A stretch of 64,000 nucleotides of DNA from Patagioenas fasciata (taxonomy: Eukaryota; Chordata; Aves; Columbiformes; Columbidae): the NCBI RefSeq assembly GCF_037038585.1, contig NC_092522.1, positions 49,947,661 to 50,011,660 of the forward strand, read 5' to 3'. Every line of letters begins with the position of its first letter. Within the stretch, counting starts at the first letter, position 1. The notes beneath the pieces were generated by a model. The model was not told the origin of the DNA, did no database searches, and saw only the letters and a program-made list of their open reading frames with translations. Both the position numbers and the translations under genes were made by a program. Below, in pieces: positions 34,064-52,809 of this stretch.

Positions 34064-35160
34064 TTTCTGCATGGGGCTCTTGGGTGCAGAAGCAGTTTAA
34101 ACAATGCCAGCCATACCAGAACGGTCTGTCTTGTTACTTACTGCCTGTAGCAGCAGATTTTCAGACTGAATTGTACCTTAAGTCTGCTGTCTTTGGTGAA
34201 GTTTAAAAGTAAGTACCCTCTGCAGGGATTAATCTGATATTTTACTGCCATGTAGCTGCGGCAAGAGAAAATGAAACCATAATGCTGAATTCACTGTAAT
34301 TATATAACTACTTCTGTGAACATAGCTACATTTGCAGAAAAGGTAAGGAAGGCTTTCTTTTTTCTCTCTCGTATGGAATTTACTTCAGTTACCTACTCCC
34401 TTATCGTCCTCAAGCCATTCATGTCTGCTTACCAGTGACTGTGAAAGTTATTTTATTAAAACTGTAGGCACACTGTTGGGTTTTTCGTATTATTTAGATG
34501 TTGGAAATACTCAAATGAGCAGGCAGGGAATGCTTCAAGTTGCATGGTCATCACAGAACTTAACTTCTAAAAGGGTTGTTTTAAGCCTTGGTACATGTCA
34601 TAGAACAGCAAACAGTATCTTAAGTACAGCTTGACTGATTTTATTGAAAACCATCCCACGGTTACTTAAGGCTCCAAGCTTTCCTGTGGACTTAAGAGTT
34701 TTGGGGATAAGCTGGTAATAGTTCAGGGTCCTGCAAAAGCACTGATAGAGTTACATTCAACAACGCTCAGGAATGTTCAGTCGCTCACACCACTGAGTGG
34801 TGTGGCACTAAAGGGGATGCAGTATTTGGATATCTTGAACTTATTTTGGCAAAGCTACATTATTGAACAGCAGCTTTCTGATAAGATACATGAAACTTAT
34901 TATTGAAATGCCTGGAGAAACACCAGCGCGCTCCGCTATGGGGAAAGTAGAGAAGACTAAGGAGTAAGGTCACTCAGGACTTGCAAATGGAGCAGCAGCA
35001 AATCGAGCCAAAACTTTTGTCTGGTATGAAACATCAACTTAGTACATAAGAGAGACCATAGTTAACATTTGGGTTAGTTTTAGATAAAAGCTGTTTGAAA
35101 GAATGTGCAAGTCATAGAAAGGAGGTTACTATTACTGGGAATTTACTGAAGAAAAAAAAA
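33456..35160. other. PDCD2-TBP intergenic interval
   Basis: About 1.7 kb of ordinary AT-rich sequence with one TA microsatellite. No recognised exon or transposon was found. Confidence 0.5.
34033..34058. repeat. (TA)13 microsatellite
   Basis: Thirteen perfect TA units in the intergenic interval between PDCD2 and TBP. Confidence 0.95.
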
Positions 35161-35162
35161 AG

Positions 35163-35168
35163 TTTATT
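35163..35168 (-). terminator. AATAAA signal downstream of the orphan exon
   Basis: TTTATT on the plus strand reads AATAAA on the minus strand, about 190 nt after the stop codon of the open segment at 35356-35581. Confidence 0.4.
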
Positions 35169-35355
35169 TTTAGTTCTCAGCCCATAAAGCTTCAAGCACA
35201 GTTCAGAGATAAGATTATATACATACTGACTCTAGTCGGAAGGGCTTTGACGTTTTTACAGGAACACTAATATAGTGAGACTGTCATAGTTGGTAAAATA
35301 CAAAAGTAGTAATTGAAAAAAATTCTAGATGCTAAGCAGGGATCTTTTGTTCCAA

Positions 35356-35581
35356 TTAAGTGTAGCTAGTGAAGACCTGCATAAATCCCATCTGTTGAAC
35401 ATGAGGCAACACATACTTGAACACAAACTTCTTTAACCAGTCCTCTCTTTGCTTTAATACATTAGCAATATTCAAGCTAGACATTGCCAAGGATGTGAGA
35501 GCTGGTAAGCGAGCCAGAGCATTGTTAAGATTCTCCCCAAAAGACAAGTCACTTACAGTTGTGCATATGCCATTGGAAAAT
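35356..35581 (-). CDS. Unassigned coding-like terminal exon between TBP and PDCD2
   Basis: On the minus strand, a strong pyrimidine tract and TTTAATCTAG precede position 35581. From there one base plus 74 codons are open to a TAA at 35358-35356. The peptide begins FSNGICTTVSDLSF and includes NALARLPALTSLAMSS, then EDWLKKFVFKYVLPHVQQMG. It looks like a helical amphipathic segment with ordinary codon use. An AATAAA follows about 190 nt later. It lies just past the likely end of TBP. I do not recognise the family. It needs phase 2 upstream; the donors of TBP coding exons 2, 4 and 5 are phase 2, so an alternative TBP 3' exon is possible. Chance openness in AT-rich DNA is the alternative. Confidence 0.4.
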
Positions 35582-35679
35582 CTAGATTAAATTAAAAAAA
35601 AGTTTTAAATGTATTTTACTCTACCAGCTGGGTAATTTTAAAATTCATTAAGACAGTTTCCATAATTGTATAAACAGGG

Positions 35680-36258
35680 TTTATTGTACATGTGGAGCTG
35701 AAGGAGGAAAGAGAAGGAAGGTATATATTATATATATATATGTACAGTGAGCCATTTTCATTAATAAATTTATTTTGTCTTGCTTAATACCAGAAAGAGG
35801 GAATGTGTCTGGCAATAAAGAAATTTAAAATTGAAAAAATTTAAAAGCTTAAGTTCTGGAAACTATAAAAACCATGGTCTTATGGAAGGAAGTTAAAAAC
35901 TTATATACATGGCAACTTAAGTGGTTTATACACTTGAGTGACACAGTTGCATTTGTCTTTTAAACCAACTTACGGATTTTCTATCAATAGAACTGGCATT
36001 AAAACTATTTAAAAGCTAGAATATAAATAAAACTTGGAGGGACTGCTTCAGGAACAGCCCAGTAAAGCAACTCACAGTAACTCAGTAGACATAATCAAGA
36101 ATACAGTTCCCCTTGAGCATCAGGGAAGTAGGCACTAACTGGGAAATAGTCCAAGTCCTGGTGTTGCAGTTTCACTGGAAGTCCGTCTCGTTACTGCTGT
36201 GCCATACACAATACCTTTTAAAATATATCCCTGATTTCTCTGAAATACGTAGAAACTG
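35680..36258 (-). terminator. TBP 3' UTR and candidate poly(A) signal
   Basis: The sequence after the TBP stop shows no long open frame. Minus-strand AATAAA occurs at 35685-35680, about 575 nt after the stop; another is at 35774-35769. Which one is used cannot be told from sequence. Confidence 0.5.
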
Positions 36259-39200
36259 TTACGTTGTCTTTCTGAATCCCTTTAAAATAGGATAGATGTT
36301 TTCAAATGCTTCATAGATTTCTGCTCGTACTTTAGCACCTAGAAGAAAAAGAGAGAATTAAGTGAGTTTGTACCTTTTGCCAAATACTTAACTTTAAATG
36401 CTTATTAGAATGCAACTCTACATAAAATCCATGTGTATCCACAAATACCTATTTTTACAATTTTTTCAAATACATATTTCATAGAAAGCACACATTATCA
36501 GCCTTCTCACTGCTTATTCTGATAACAGTAAAATTTTCCTTAGCATCTTCATGCTTATGCTATACTTGTAAATGGGATTTTTCTATCCATAATTTATGCA
36601 GACCCAACTACACAGCACAGCCCTGTAGGATGTTTCTGCAGAAAGGCCTTACTGGTGGATCTTCTTGTGAGAGTGTGAACATCTGGGGAGCCAGATCTGG
36701 TAACGGAGAGTGCTGCAGAGGCCTGCCACTTGCCATAAAGCAGGTCTATGCTGCTTCTGTTGTCTGCAAGCCTTGTGTTTATCCATAGTAAGACTCAGCA
36801 TGAGGGGTGCAGGTGGACTGCCTGAGGCTGAGGAGGTCCTAGAGCTCGAGCATCTCCCCTTCTTTGGCCGCTGTATCAAAGGAGAATGGCAGCAGCCCAC
36901 AGCCAAGCTGTCAAAGAACAGTTAGCTCCGTCACTCACACCCAGCACACAGAAACAGGCTTTCAGATTTTGCCAAAAACACTGCCTGTGTTCTTACAGCT
37001 TCTTATGCACCTGCACACTTGATTAGGATTCATGGTCATTGCCTATATGGATTTAGTCAAACGTGTGGTTTGCTTTGTGCATTTTTATCCACAGAATACT
37101 GAACTATCTGTTCTTTCTTAGTACTGTCTCTTTCCTAAAGGAAAGTACCTAGCAGCGTACATACTTCTGGTATCATTGTGTGTTCTCAGTTATACAGTCT
37201 AAACCTAACCTATTGGAGTAAGATACTGTCCTCACTTACCAGTTAAAACCACTTTTCCAGAAACAAAAATAAGCAGAACAATTCTTGGCTTGATCATTCT
37301 GTAGATTAAGCCAGGAAACAATTCGGGCTCATAGCTGTAAGAGAAGAGTGTGACAGTGTTTAAACATGCTTGCAGACACATGCTCCAGTCTTTCATCTGC
37401 AGCACTGCAGCAATAGGCAGAGCAGATGTAGAGTTCCCTGAAACTTGGAGAGACCAGCAGGGGAGATCACTATGATGGGTTCATATTGGGCAACATCAGT
37501 TACAGCCAAGGCAAAGCAGCAATGGGAACAGAGATGTGGGTTTCCCTCTGGTGCAAGGGAATAATCTAAACACATCTGTCACTAAGCTAGTCCATATGCA
37601 GCAAGAATGAGACATAAGCAAGCATTTTTTACCTGCTGAACTGCTGGTGTGTGAGTACCAGTCCTTCTAATCTGATGGGAAACTTCACATCACAGCTGCC
37701 CACCATGTTCTGAATTTTAAAATCCAAAAATTTTGCAGGAAAACCCAGTTTCTGAACAACTCGTGCATACTTTCTTGCTGCCAGTCTGGATTGCTCCTCA
37801 CTGAAGTGAGCAAAGGATATGTATATTATTTCCTCAGTTAATATTATTTAAAGCAAATAGCATTAAACCACAAATATATAACTGGAAAAAAAAGAAAAAA
37901 TCTGTGTTGAGGGGGAGGAGGAGGTCACATGCAAAATTTTTATATCCACAATTAACAACTAGCACTGGTTTGCATGCTAATTTTAGCACTAGACCACAAT
38001 TAACATTGTATTCAATGCTCATGAGGCAGAAAACAGTAAATTATCAATCCACATATTTCACACTCTTCAAGTAGTGACCCGAGTCCCTCTAATGAGACGT
38101 GAAAACTGTTACTTAGGTTTTCAGTGTACAACTTTGAACTACTACTACTACTACTACTGCTAGAAAACGCTTATTTCTATAAAAATGTGTAAACTGCCAA
38201 AATCCTCTGCTTGATTCAGCCCAGGCATTCAAACCTGGGTTTAACACAACTGCATGGCCTTACATGCTGCTGCAGAACTTGGGTTTGCTTTGGTTTTGTA
38301 AACAGCTGAGCATCTGTTTGCTCCTAATGAAAAGTAACAATTTGAACTTCAAGCATCACAAGGCAAATAAAGCACTTCCTGAACAGCTTTATTCATTCAT
38401 TTCTGCCCGTTAACTTCCTTCTGGATTCCTAACAGACTTTTTCAGAGCTGAACTTCTCTCCTGCCCACTGGAGTTAAGCTTATGTTTAGTTTTCAATTCT
38501 TATGCTTCGCTGATCATGTTAAGAACAGATCAGACTACAGCAACCAGAGAGTTGGAGCTCTCAGCCTGTGACGAACGAAACTATTCAAATATAAAATCAC
38601 TCTTCCTGAGCCACCACCTCTGCAGTTTCAGCAGTTCTAGTGCATAGTCACTGAAATTTTCAGAAACAGAACCACCATTTTTCCTTCCATAGGGAAGTCC
38701 TTTTACTCATTACAAGACATTTTGTGAAGAAAAGTATATCAGTCTATTTGAAATAATTGGGAAGAAAGCTTAGTTGCACCTGTGCAACTTTTTTGTATAT
38801 ATACAACTACTTTAATAGTATTTCTAAAGCATCATGGTACAAGAGGAATTAGCCTGAATTAGTTTGCTTGTCATGCCTAAACATACCTTTTCGCTCCTGT
38901 GCACACCATTTTTCCAGAGCTGAATATAAGTGCAGTAGTACGTGGTTCTCTTATTCTCATAATAACAGCAGCAAAACGCTGAAATGTGAACATGGAAACT
39001 ATTAGTGATATAGTGCTGTAATCATAATATTAAATCCAAATTTGCATAATCAAAGTAGCAATTTACACTGTATTGCAAAGAAATACTAGGTTCGAACACT
39101 TATGGATCACTCAAAATTTACTTGAAATGCTTAAATTGTAAGTAGCTTCAAACGCATGCTGAGAGGTAGAGTCAGATAGCAAGGATATTTGCCATTGCAT

Positions 39201-42200
39201 TCCTATTTTACTAAGCTCGTCTCTCATTATTGTTTAAGCAACATATAAATAATGCCAAAATTTGCGACGGAGCAATACAGACCATCTTAAAAATAATTTT
39301 TAAAATTTTCCTTATGTCTTGAAATTTAGTTTGTTATAAGGAATTTATGATCTGTTTTGTTTCTGTGTCTTAAAAACCTGGCCAGTGTTAGAATACCAGC
39401 AAATAAAACAGCTGGAGATCAAAGTTCTGTGTAAACAGAAGTCACCTCAGCTACCACAGCAGAACACAGCAGCCCGGTTAGCCTGAGGTTTTCTTTCTGA
39501 GTACTATAGCAACTCTGCCTGCATTTCCAAGTACTTTTGAACACTTTGAAGCAAGATACTAGAAATTGATGTGGGCGCACACACACACACACACCCCTGT
39601 TTGCCTGTTATATTTAACTTGGCCCAGCTCACCATGCACTCCCAGAAGTTGTCCTGCTGACATAACCAAGGCGGTAGCGTGGGTTACCTAACAGCACATT
39701 TGTCAAACTATGGCTTAAGTAATACAGGCAAGCAACATCTCCTGTTGATAGATGAATGTACTGATGAGAAGTCAGGAGTGTTACATAACCCTTCTTTCTC
39801 TTCACTGGTGCAAACAGCATTTCGTATTGATTTTTCTAGCCTACAAGTTATACTCAGCCACCTACCCCTACCTTAACAGTTATCATTACATGCTCTAGTT
39901 TTTGTTGCTCTAATATCTTACTCACATGCAATTATGTAACAGCATCACCAATATAAAATTAGAGTAACAGTTACTCATCATCTGCATTCCTGCTTTAATC
40001 TTTGATAACAGGGTTCAGGTAAACTGTAGCAAAATCCCAAATATTAAAACAACAAAAAAACCCCACACCCTAGGAAGACTAAAGCCTTCCCGAGGCAAGT
40101 CAATTCAGCTACACAACATCTCAACTTCTACTAGAAATAGCGCCCAACTACTGTGGTTGCAAAGAACATTTCCAAGAGGAGGTAGCTGAAAGAAAAATGA
40201 AGCAATGTAATTTTCTTGATTCAACACACAAGGTTCTCTGCTGTTGTTCAAAGTTTCCTGAGCGAAAAAAATCCCACACTTGAACAGACTGCTATTTAGA
40301 AGCAGCAAGCAAATTAGAAATTGACATGCAAAAAGAACAATTTTGTTTTGCTATTGCACCAAACCTAGCCATCAGGAGCAAGGAGATGGCAGGAGTATTG
40401 GGGAACACCATGAAGTAACAGAGCTCAGAGGGCAAGTGACACTGTAAAAAAACAGTGCTGCAACCACAAGAATTGCAGGGGAGCAGCCAGGTGGAGGAAG
40501 CCACAGTGTATACAGAACAACTGTGGCTCTGGCAGGAGCCCAGAGGTTGAATTCTTCCTCCCTTTTGCCTTGTTGGGAGACAGGGAACAAGACTCCACCA
40601 GTAGATGTTTCACAGTCATATGGAAAGGGAACTTTCGGAGCGCTACAACCAAGCCCATACGAATAGCAGCAGAGGCCAGCTCTACAACAACCAACTTTGA
40701 CAGTGTATTACACTGTTGGTTAGGTTCTTCCTAAATGTGCTGTGCTCTAAGTCCACATAATTACAATCTGATGTAAAACACAGCTATGTCAGTACAAAAG
40801 TGTTTACTAGTTTGACAGAAAGTTCCAAGTTTATTGAAGAATCTTTTTTTTCTGGCTGTAGTATAAAACTGCATCTACAGTAGGAAGGTTTTTCAATCTA
40901 TTACAGCAAATTACACCCACAACCAGTGCATTTGTTATAGGATGAGCGCTAATACATTTCTCTTACCTTGGGATTATACTCAGCATTTCGGGCACGAAGC
41001 GCAATAGTTTTTAGGTCAAGTTTGCAACCAAGATTCACCGTGGACACAATATTCCTGAAGATAGTTCAGAGAAATACATTAAAAAGACAATAAAGAATTC
41101 ATGTGTCTTCCTCATTTTTAAGCAAGCTTGATTAACTTCATTTTTATAATTTGTTTTTCCAAGTGAGTTTAAATGACATCTTTCCTGCTGACAGAAGCCC
41201 TGAACAGTGTTTTAGCTGAGGAACCTCCTTTTGTAGGGCAGTAACTTCTCACGCATAACTGCTGATTCCTCCTTATCTGCCAGCTATTATGAAAAATGTC
41301 TCATGAGAGGAATCGCTATTTCAGTTTGGCAGGAAAAATTCTTGATGCCGAGAGCCCGCCCCCCAACCATCATAGAAGCTGCTGAACATAGGAGGTAATA
41401 AAAGTACCATCTCCAACTTTCCTTGGTATGCCCTTCAAGGAGGAGAAAGAGGTACAGGACTAAGGGGAATGACCCTGGAGGTAAACTCCTTGCCAGGTGA
41501 TAGGAAAGCAGGTCTCACTAGAAGCTTAAGAGAAGTTCCTAAATGCAAAGTTGCGTTGGAAACTTGTTTTCTGGGAAAACCCTGAAATCTAAAGGTACTC
41601 AATGGGGGAAATGAAACAAAACAAAACACAACACTAAACCCAAAACAAACAACAATAAAAACAAACAAAACCACACAAAAATCCACATGAAATACAGAGA
41701 ACTACTCTTTCAGTGCAAAATTTATGCTATCAACCACTTCTCTTTGGACCTTCCATAAATTGCTGTAAAACTACTTAAAAATGACAGTTTGGTGAAAATG
41801 GTTTCATACCTAATCCTAGAACTAGTTCTAGTTTTTTTTTCCCCTTATCACAAACTCTGCTGCAGCCATGAACTAGAAAAGGGAATATGGAATATTAAGT
41901 ACCACTCAGCTCTAGCTCCTAGTTTCTTCCCCTCTACCCTTCTAATTCCCCTTCAGCTGTGAGAGTTCCTGTATTCCGCTTTAATACCTCACAAACAAAA
42001 TTTTATGCACAGTGAAGTGGAGCTGTTTGCAAAGTGGAGCTATTTGCCTTTCTGTAAACAGGTCACAAGTATCTGATGAATTACAAATGAGAATATCTTT
42101 CAAGGTATAAATATTTTGAAATACCAGATTATCAACCCAGACTACTTTATAGCTAAAGCACCATCAACTCCTAAAGTGCACAGAGTTAAAAGCTACAATG

Positions 42201-43501
42201 GTGCTAAATGAAGACATATATAACATCCTCCACTGGCATTCTTAGAAGACTTATCGTTGACAAATCACTAAGAAACTGTTTATATTAATAAGTGGTTTAA
42301 TAATGAAGCTAAGCTAAAAATAAAAGCAAAATTTACTCATATCGCTTCTCAGGACCTCCCATCCCACCAAAATGCAGTATGCAATTCCTGATGTGGCTTT
42401 GGTTCAAAGTCTTTAAAAGGCTCTCTGAGAAAGGATACACTGCACTAATGTGTGGGACACTCACTGTAGCTGTGGCACTATCCCAGAACTCTCGGATGCC
42501 GGCGTTGCAGGAGTTATTGGAGTCATCGGAGTCATGGGAGAGGGGTACAGAGGTGTGGTTCCTGGTAAATGGGCTGTGGTAAGAGTCTGTGAGTGGAAGA
42601 GCTGGGGAGTCTGACCAGATGTTCCCTGTGTTGCTTGCTGTGATGTAGATTGCTGTGCTGCTTGCTGCTGCTGCTGCTGCTGCTGCCGCTGCTGTTCCTC
42701 TAGGATGGATAGACTGTTGGTGCTCTGGACAGGCTGTGGTGTCAGTCCTGTGCCATACGGCATCATTGGGCTAAAAATTGGAATTCCTGGAGTCATTGCA
42801 CCCTACAGAAGAAAGCATGAAACAGAAAGCACAGATCCTGTTGACTCCATTTTGTTCTCAAGATAAAAAGTTCTCAGGAGTCGTCTAAAAAGAAATCCAC
42901 GTAAGTTGATCACATCAAATCTGAGGCTTATAGTAGTAACTCACTAAAAACCAGAAAGGCCTGGGCAGTGCAATTCTGCTATAGAATAAAAGTTTACCTC
43001 TAGGAATCTGTCATTTCTAGCATTGCTCACCTCCAGCTAATGATGCTGATACTCTTCTGACACTACTTTGCAAGCACCTCTCAACTTTGACCCACAAATT
43101 ATCTTGCAATTGTTTGAACAGAGACTGTGCCCATCGTACCAAACACATTCATAGTGCAGCAACAGTCCATGATGTATGTTCATTTAAAGGGTAACCACCA
43201 GAATTAAATTAGTATTTCCAACTTGTCAGTCATGTTTCAACTTAAAGGAACCCCAAGTATCTCCATGTTTCTTATACCTCTGTATATACAGATTGATGGT
43301 TTTAAAATTCTGCTTCATACTATTATTACAGCCAGCAGAATTTTTCAGATCTCCAAACAAAAAACTTGGAAGTCACATGCAAGAAACACAAAACACTTTC
43401 ACAAATAAATTCAGATCACAGTTGCATATTAAATAATTTGGTTTTACCTGAGGGGAGGCTAAGCCTTGAGCATAGGCTGGCAAGCTGTTGTTCTGATCCA
43501 T
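36259..43501 (-). CDS. TBP: TATA-box-binding protein
   Basis: Seven coding exons in transcript order: 43501-43448, 42802-42465, 41054-40967, 38978-38887, 37800-37633, 37334-37240, 36338-36259. Total 915 nt, 304 residues, phases consistent. The N-terminus starts [18 protein letters not shown], followed by the Pro/Ser/Thr-rich region and a run of eight Gln after EEQQR. The saddle-shaped core is two imperfect repeats, about residues 132-210 and 222-300. The four DNA-kinking phenylalanines are present at 162, 179, 253 and 270. It ends KGFRKTT as in all vertebrate TBPs. TBP nucleates transcription by RNA polymerases I, II and III within TFIID, SL1 and TFIIIB. Its shorter length compared with human (339) is mainly the short Gln tract. 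It is divergent from PSMB1 and convergent with PDCD2. Confidence 0.98.
36600..36925. other. GC-richer patch in the TBP last intron
   Basis: About 320 bp with higher GC than the surrounding intron and short open frames on both strands. No splice-site pair or family resemblance supports an exon. It may be an old repeat, but I do not recognise one. Confidence 0.3.
38138..38158. repeat. (ACT)7 microsatellite
   Basis: Seven perfect ACT units in a TBP intron. Confidence 0.95.
38979..40966. other. TBP intron between exons encoding NAEYNPK and RFAAVIM
   Basis: AT-rich intron with a CA repeat at 39578-39594. Several short minus-strand open frames near 40.1-40.7 kb have no recognisable family. Confidence 0.5.
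39578..39594. repeat. (CA)8 microsatellite
   Basis: About eight CA units in a TBP intron. Confidence 0.9.
41055..42464. other. TBP intron upstream of the first core exon
   Basis: AT-rich, with an A-rich AAAC-type low-complexity stretch at 41610-41675. No other element was recognised. Confidence 0.5.
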
Positions 43502-43562
43502 GATTCCAGTTCTTTTTTTGGTGAGGCCAACGTATTTCCTTCTATTTAAATTAACTTCAAAT

Positions 43563-45456
43563 CCTAGAGGGTTTTTAACCCTTTAAAACATTCCAGCAAA
43601 GTAGCCTTCTAAGCCAAGCTGAAAGTGACAGTAAAACATCAGCTCCATAGAACTGTATGTTATGAGTCTAAAATACTAATCAAAGCCTGGAAAGAGAAAA
43701 AGTGATACCTTGAGAATAACATCTAAACACAAAAACAAAAGCAAACCTATCAGCTGCTGTTAGATAAGAGACACCCACGTACAAATATATATAAGAACAT
43801 CCACACAGGCACGCACAATCCATAAAAATAAGTTTTGAGCACACTCTGTAGAACCTTTGCAGCTGCTTCTGTTGAAGGCCCTGGCAGGCAGCCTGACTCA
43901 CAGGAGCAGGCCTGTCTAACTGAACCCTCCTGCATAAACAACTCAAGCTGTTAATGCTCATTCTACTCCAAGCTTTGCTTTACCTGCAAAAGCACTGATT
44001 TTTTTTTTTTTTTTTTTTACAATTGAATTCCACTGACTACTAACTGACAAGCTTACCAGCACATTGCTTGCAAGTCTCTTCCTGGCCATTTTAAGGCTTG
44101 GGCTTCCAAAAATATTTTTTCTTCTATGAGAAAAGCATCGCTGGTCAAATCAGAACTAGGAAACCCTCTTCCATCCATGTCCATAAAATAAAGCACTAAC
44201 ACATTTCAAACAATGACATACATTTTATGAGAAAAAAAAGAAATATGTGAAAGCAAATTTCAGGTACATGAGTAAAATTTATGCATGATTACTTTTTTTA
44301 AAACTACTGTTGCTGTATTATGGAAATAAATGACACAAGTGGAGAATATAAAGTTACACCTTGATATCAAATATTTTTACATTAATTGATAGCTTTCTGA
44401 ACTAGATACCTATTGCCCAAAAATACTAGAGGTCATTTTTAGGCCAGAGATAAACCACCTTGAAAACTGAAGAAAGTCTATTCAGGCCTTTTTTTTTGTT
44501 TGTTTGTTTGGTTGGTTTTTTTGTTAAGGTACAAGCTTAAATGACAGCTGAAAAAGCATGGGTTTTTTCTCCCTGTGACCATAAGATATTATCATATTTA
44601 CCCTCACCAAACATATCAAACAGAGCATCCTGGTTTTACTGCCTCGAATGGGAGGTAAATTGCAAGCCTAAACACTGCCCTAGAAGAAACAAACTAAACT
44701 CCTCGACAGCCCAGCTGTTTGCTAATAACTCTAGATACCAGGCATGCCAGAACCTGCAGTATGGACACCACCTACGCAGAAATACATCTTGTAACCATCT
44801 AACTGTGGCTTGCTCACATCTCCACCACAAACGCTGTGGAACGTTTTTGTCGATGGGACAGAGTCCAGAGGCAAAGAGACACCCTGGAGAAGCCCTCAAC
44901 CCATCCCCAAACACCCCCGCAGGATTACTCCCCTCACACACGGCCGGGCTCGCAAAGAGCCAGTTTCGGCATGAGGCGACCCCTCCTGCTTCTCTGCGCA
45001 GTCCAGACCCTCCCCCGCCCAAAGACCGGCCCCAGCAGGTCGCAACCGCCACCGCCGCGCCCCCCTTCCCGCCCGCCCGCCCTCACACGGGGACAGCGAT
45101 TCCCGCCGCAGCCTGGCCGCTGTCCGCCGCCATCCCGCCCCCGACTCCAACTGCCGCCGCTCGCCCCCGAGACGCGCCGGAACCCCGCGAGGGGGGCGCG
45201 GCCGCCACCTCCCCGCCGCGGGAGCTCTTCCCGCTCCCCTTGCCATCCCCCGCGGCTCAGGCCGGCCTAGAGGGCCTCGACCCTGCGGCGGCGCCGGCGG
45301 GGAGATGCGGAGCGTCCCCGCCCTCCAGGCCCGGTCCGGCCCACGCCATCGCGGCCCCACTGCGCTGGCACCCGTCGTCCCCCGCTCCTCCCCGGGGCCG
45401 CCACATGCACCGCTGGCCGGGAAGAAGGGGAATTGCGGGCAGGGCGCAGACGGTAC
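43563..45456. other. TBP intron 1 (5' UTR intron)
   Basis: The minus-strand acceptor CCCTCTAG at about 43564-43565 would start the exon that holds the ATG. The intron has a T run at 44000-44018 and enters the CpG island near 44.9 kb. No coding exon was recognised in it. Confidence 0.45.
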
Positions 45457-45560
45457 CTGCCGCTCCCGGCGCCACCCCGCTGCCGCACAGCGCCCGCTGG
45501 AGCCGAGCTGCGCCCCGCGCCGCCGGCGCGCCCCATTCGCGTCACTTCCGCCTCACACCT
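45457..45560 (-). other. Probable non-coding first exon of TBP
   Basis: The minus strand has a donor GCGGCAG|GTACCG at 45457/45456 about 80-100 bp downstream of an ETS/CRE-like site. Vertebrate TBP starts with a non-coding exon, and the ATG exon has an upstream acceptor, so such an exon is required. The 5' end is approximate and other donors are possible. Confidence 0.35.
45539..45552 (-). promoter_or_regulatory. ETS/CRE-like element of the TBP promoter
   Basis: The minus strand reads GGCGGAAGTGACGC, a compound ETS (GGAAGTG) and CRE-like (TGACGC) site of the kind common in housekeeping CpG promoters. Confidence 0.55.
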
Positions 45561-46402
45561 GCACCGCCTTCCCCGCCACCATCTTCAGTGAAGGCGTGGG
45601 GAGTGGGGCCGGCCGGTGCTATGTCTCGGCGCCCACGGGGCCACTGTTCCCCAGCGGTGTTACGTGTGGCTCCTGCGCCGGGCCTGGCCACACGGTCATG
45701 TGCGGGGAGATTGTTACTCGTTTTTGAGCTGCACAACTCTCCGCCCCGTGCTCGTTGCTGGAGTCGCACAGCCGGCAGTGCCAGCCCTTCACGGTCCCCG
45801 CTGCCGCCCGTGCGCGGGTCTCGCGGAGACTGCAGCAACAGCGGCGCTGCCTGGGCAGAGGGACGCGCTCCTCCTCTAGAGGAGCACACGCCTCTCCTGC
45901 GCCTCTACCGCGCCCCTTCCCGCTTGTGGCGCCCGGCCCCGCATCCCGTGACCCACCTCGACGGCCTTGGTGCTTCCTGACCCTTACTGGTCACATTGTT
46001 TATCGAGAGAATCCCCCTTTTCCCAGAGCTGCAGCCGCTCTGCTCCCTGCCTGCTCAAACACCAGCGGCTCTTCGATCACCTCACCGCAGCCGCTGCCAA
46101 CCCGCCTGCTTCCATCACCTGGCACTCGGCAGGCGGGGGATGGCACCGCTTGGACCGGGCGAGAACCGGTGCCGCTGCTGCTGCTGCGCGCCGTGCCCGG
46201 GGGAACCTGCGCGGACCGGCACCGGCAGAGCCCGCGGCGGCATGCGCACCGCCCGCTGACAGGCGGGCACCGGCCAGCGCCTCTCCCAACGGCCGCGGGC
46301 ACCCGCGCGCCAGCGCCCCCACCGCCAGCCCGTGCGGAGCGCGATGTCTTCCAGAGCAGACGAGACGAATTCGCCGCCGATCTCCTAGAGCGGTGGATCG
46401 CC

Positions 46403-46429
46403 ACTTCCGGCTCCGGTGCCGCCATTTTG
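46403..46429 (+). promoter_or_regulatory. PSMB1 proximal ETS and YY1 elements
   Basis: ACTTCCGG (46403-46410, reverse ETS site) is followed by GCCGCCATTTTG (46418-46429, reverse YY1 site), ending 31 bp before the PSMB1 ATG. The pairing and position are typical of short-5'-UTR housekeeping promoters. I saw no clear antioxidant-response element for NFE2L1. Confidence 0.6.
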
Positions 46430-46460
46430 CCGTGAGACAGCAGGGAGCGGGTTCGCCGCG

Positions 46461-52735
<6,275 letters not shown>

Positions 52736-52802
52736 TTCAGTTCACTTATAAACATGTAATCTGTGATGTACAATTTATCTGTATTATGAAGACTTTTGTC
52801 CT

Positions 52803-52808
52803 ATTAAA
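52803..52808 (+). terminator. PSMB1 poly(A) signal
   Basis: ATTAAA lies 68 nt after the stop codon, followed by a T-rich stretch. No AATAAA was seen nearby. This would give a very short 3' UTR, as in mammalian PSMB1. Confidence 0.6.
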
Positions 52809-52809
52809 T

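Noticed and set aside
35356-35581. Orphan exon as a piece of PDCD2 or PSMB1
   Set aside because: It is on the strand opposite to both genes, and both are complete without it.
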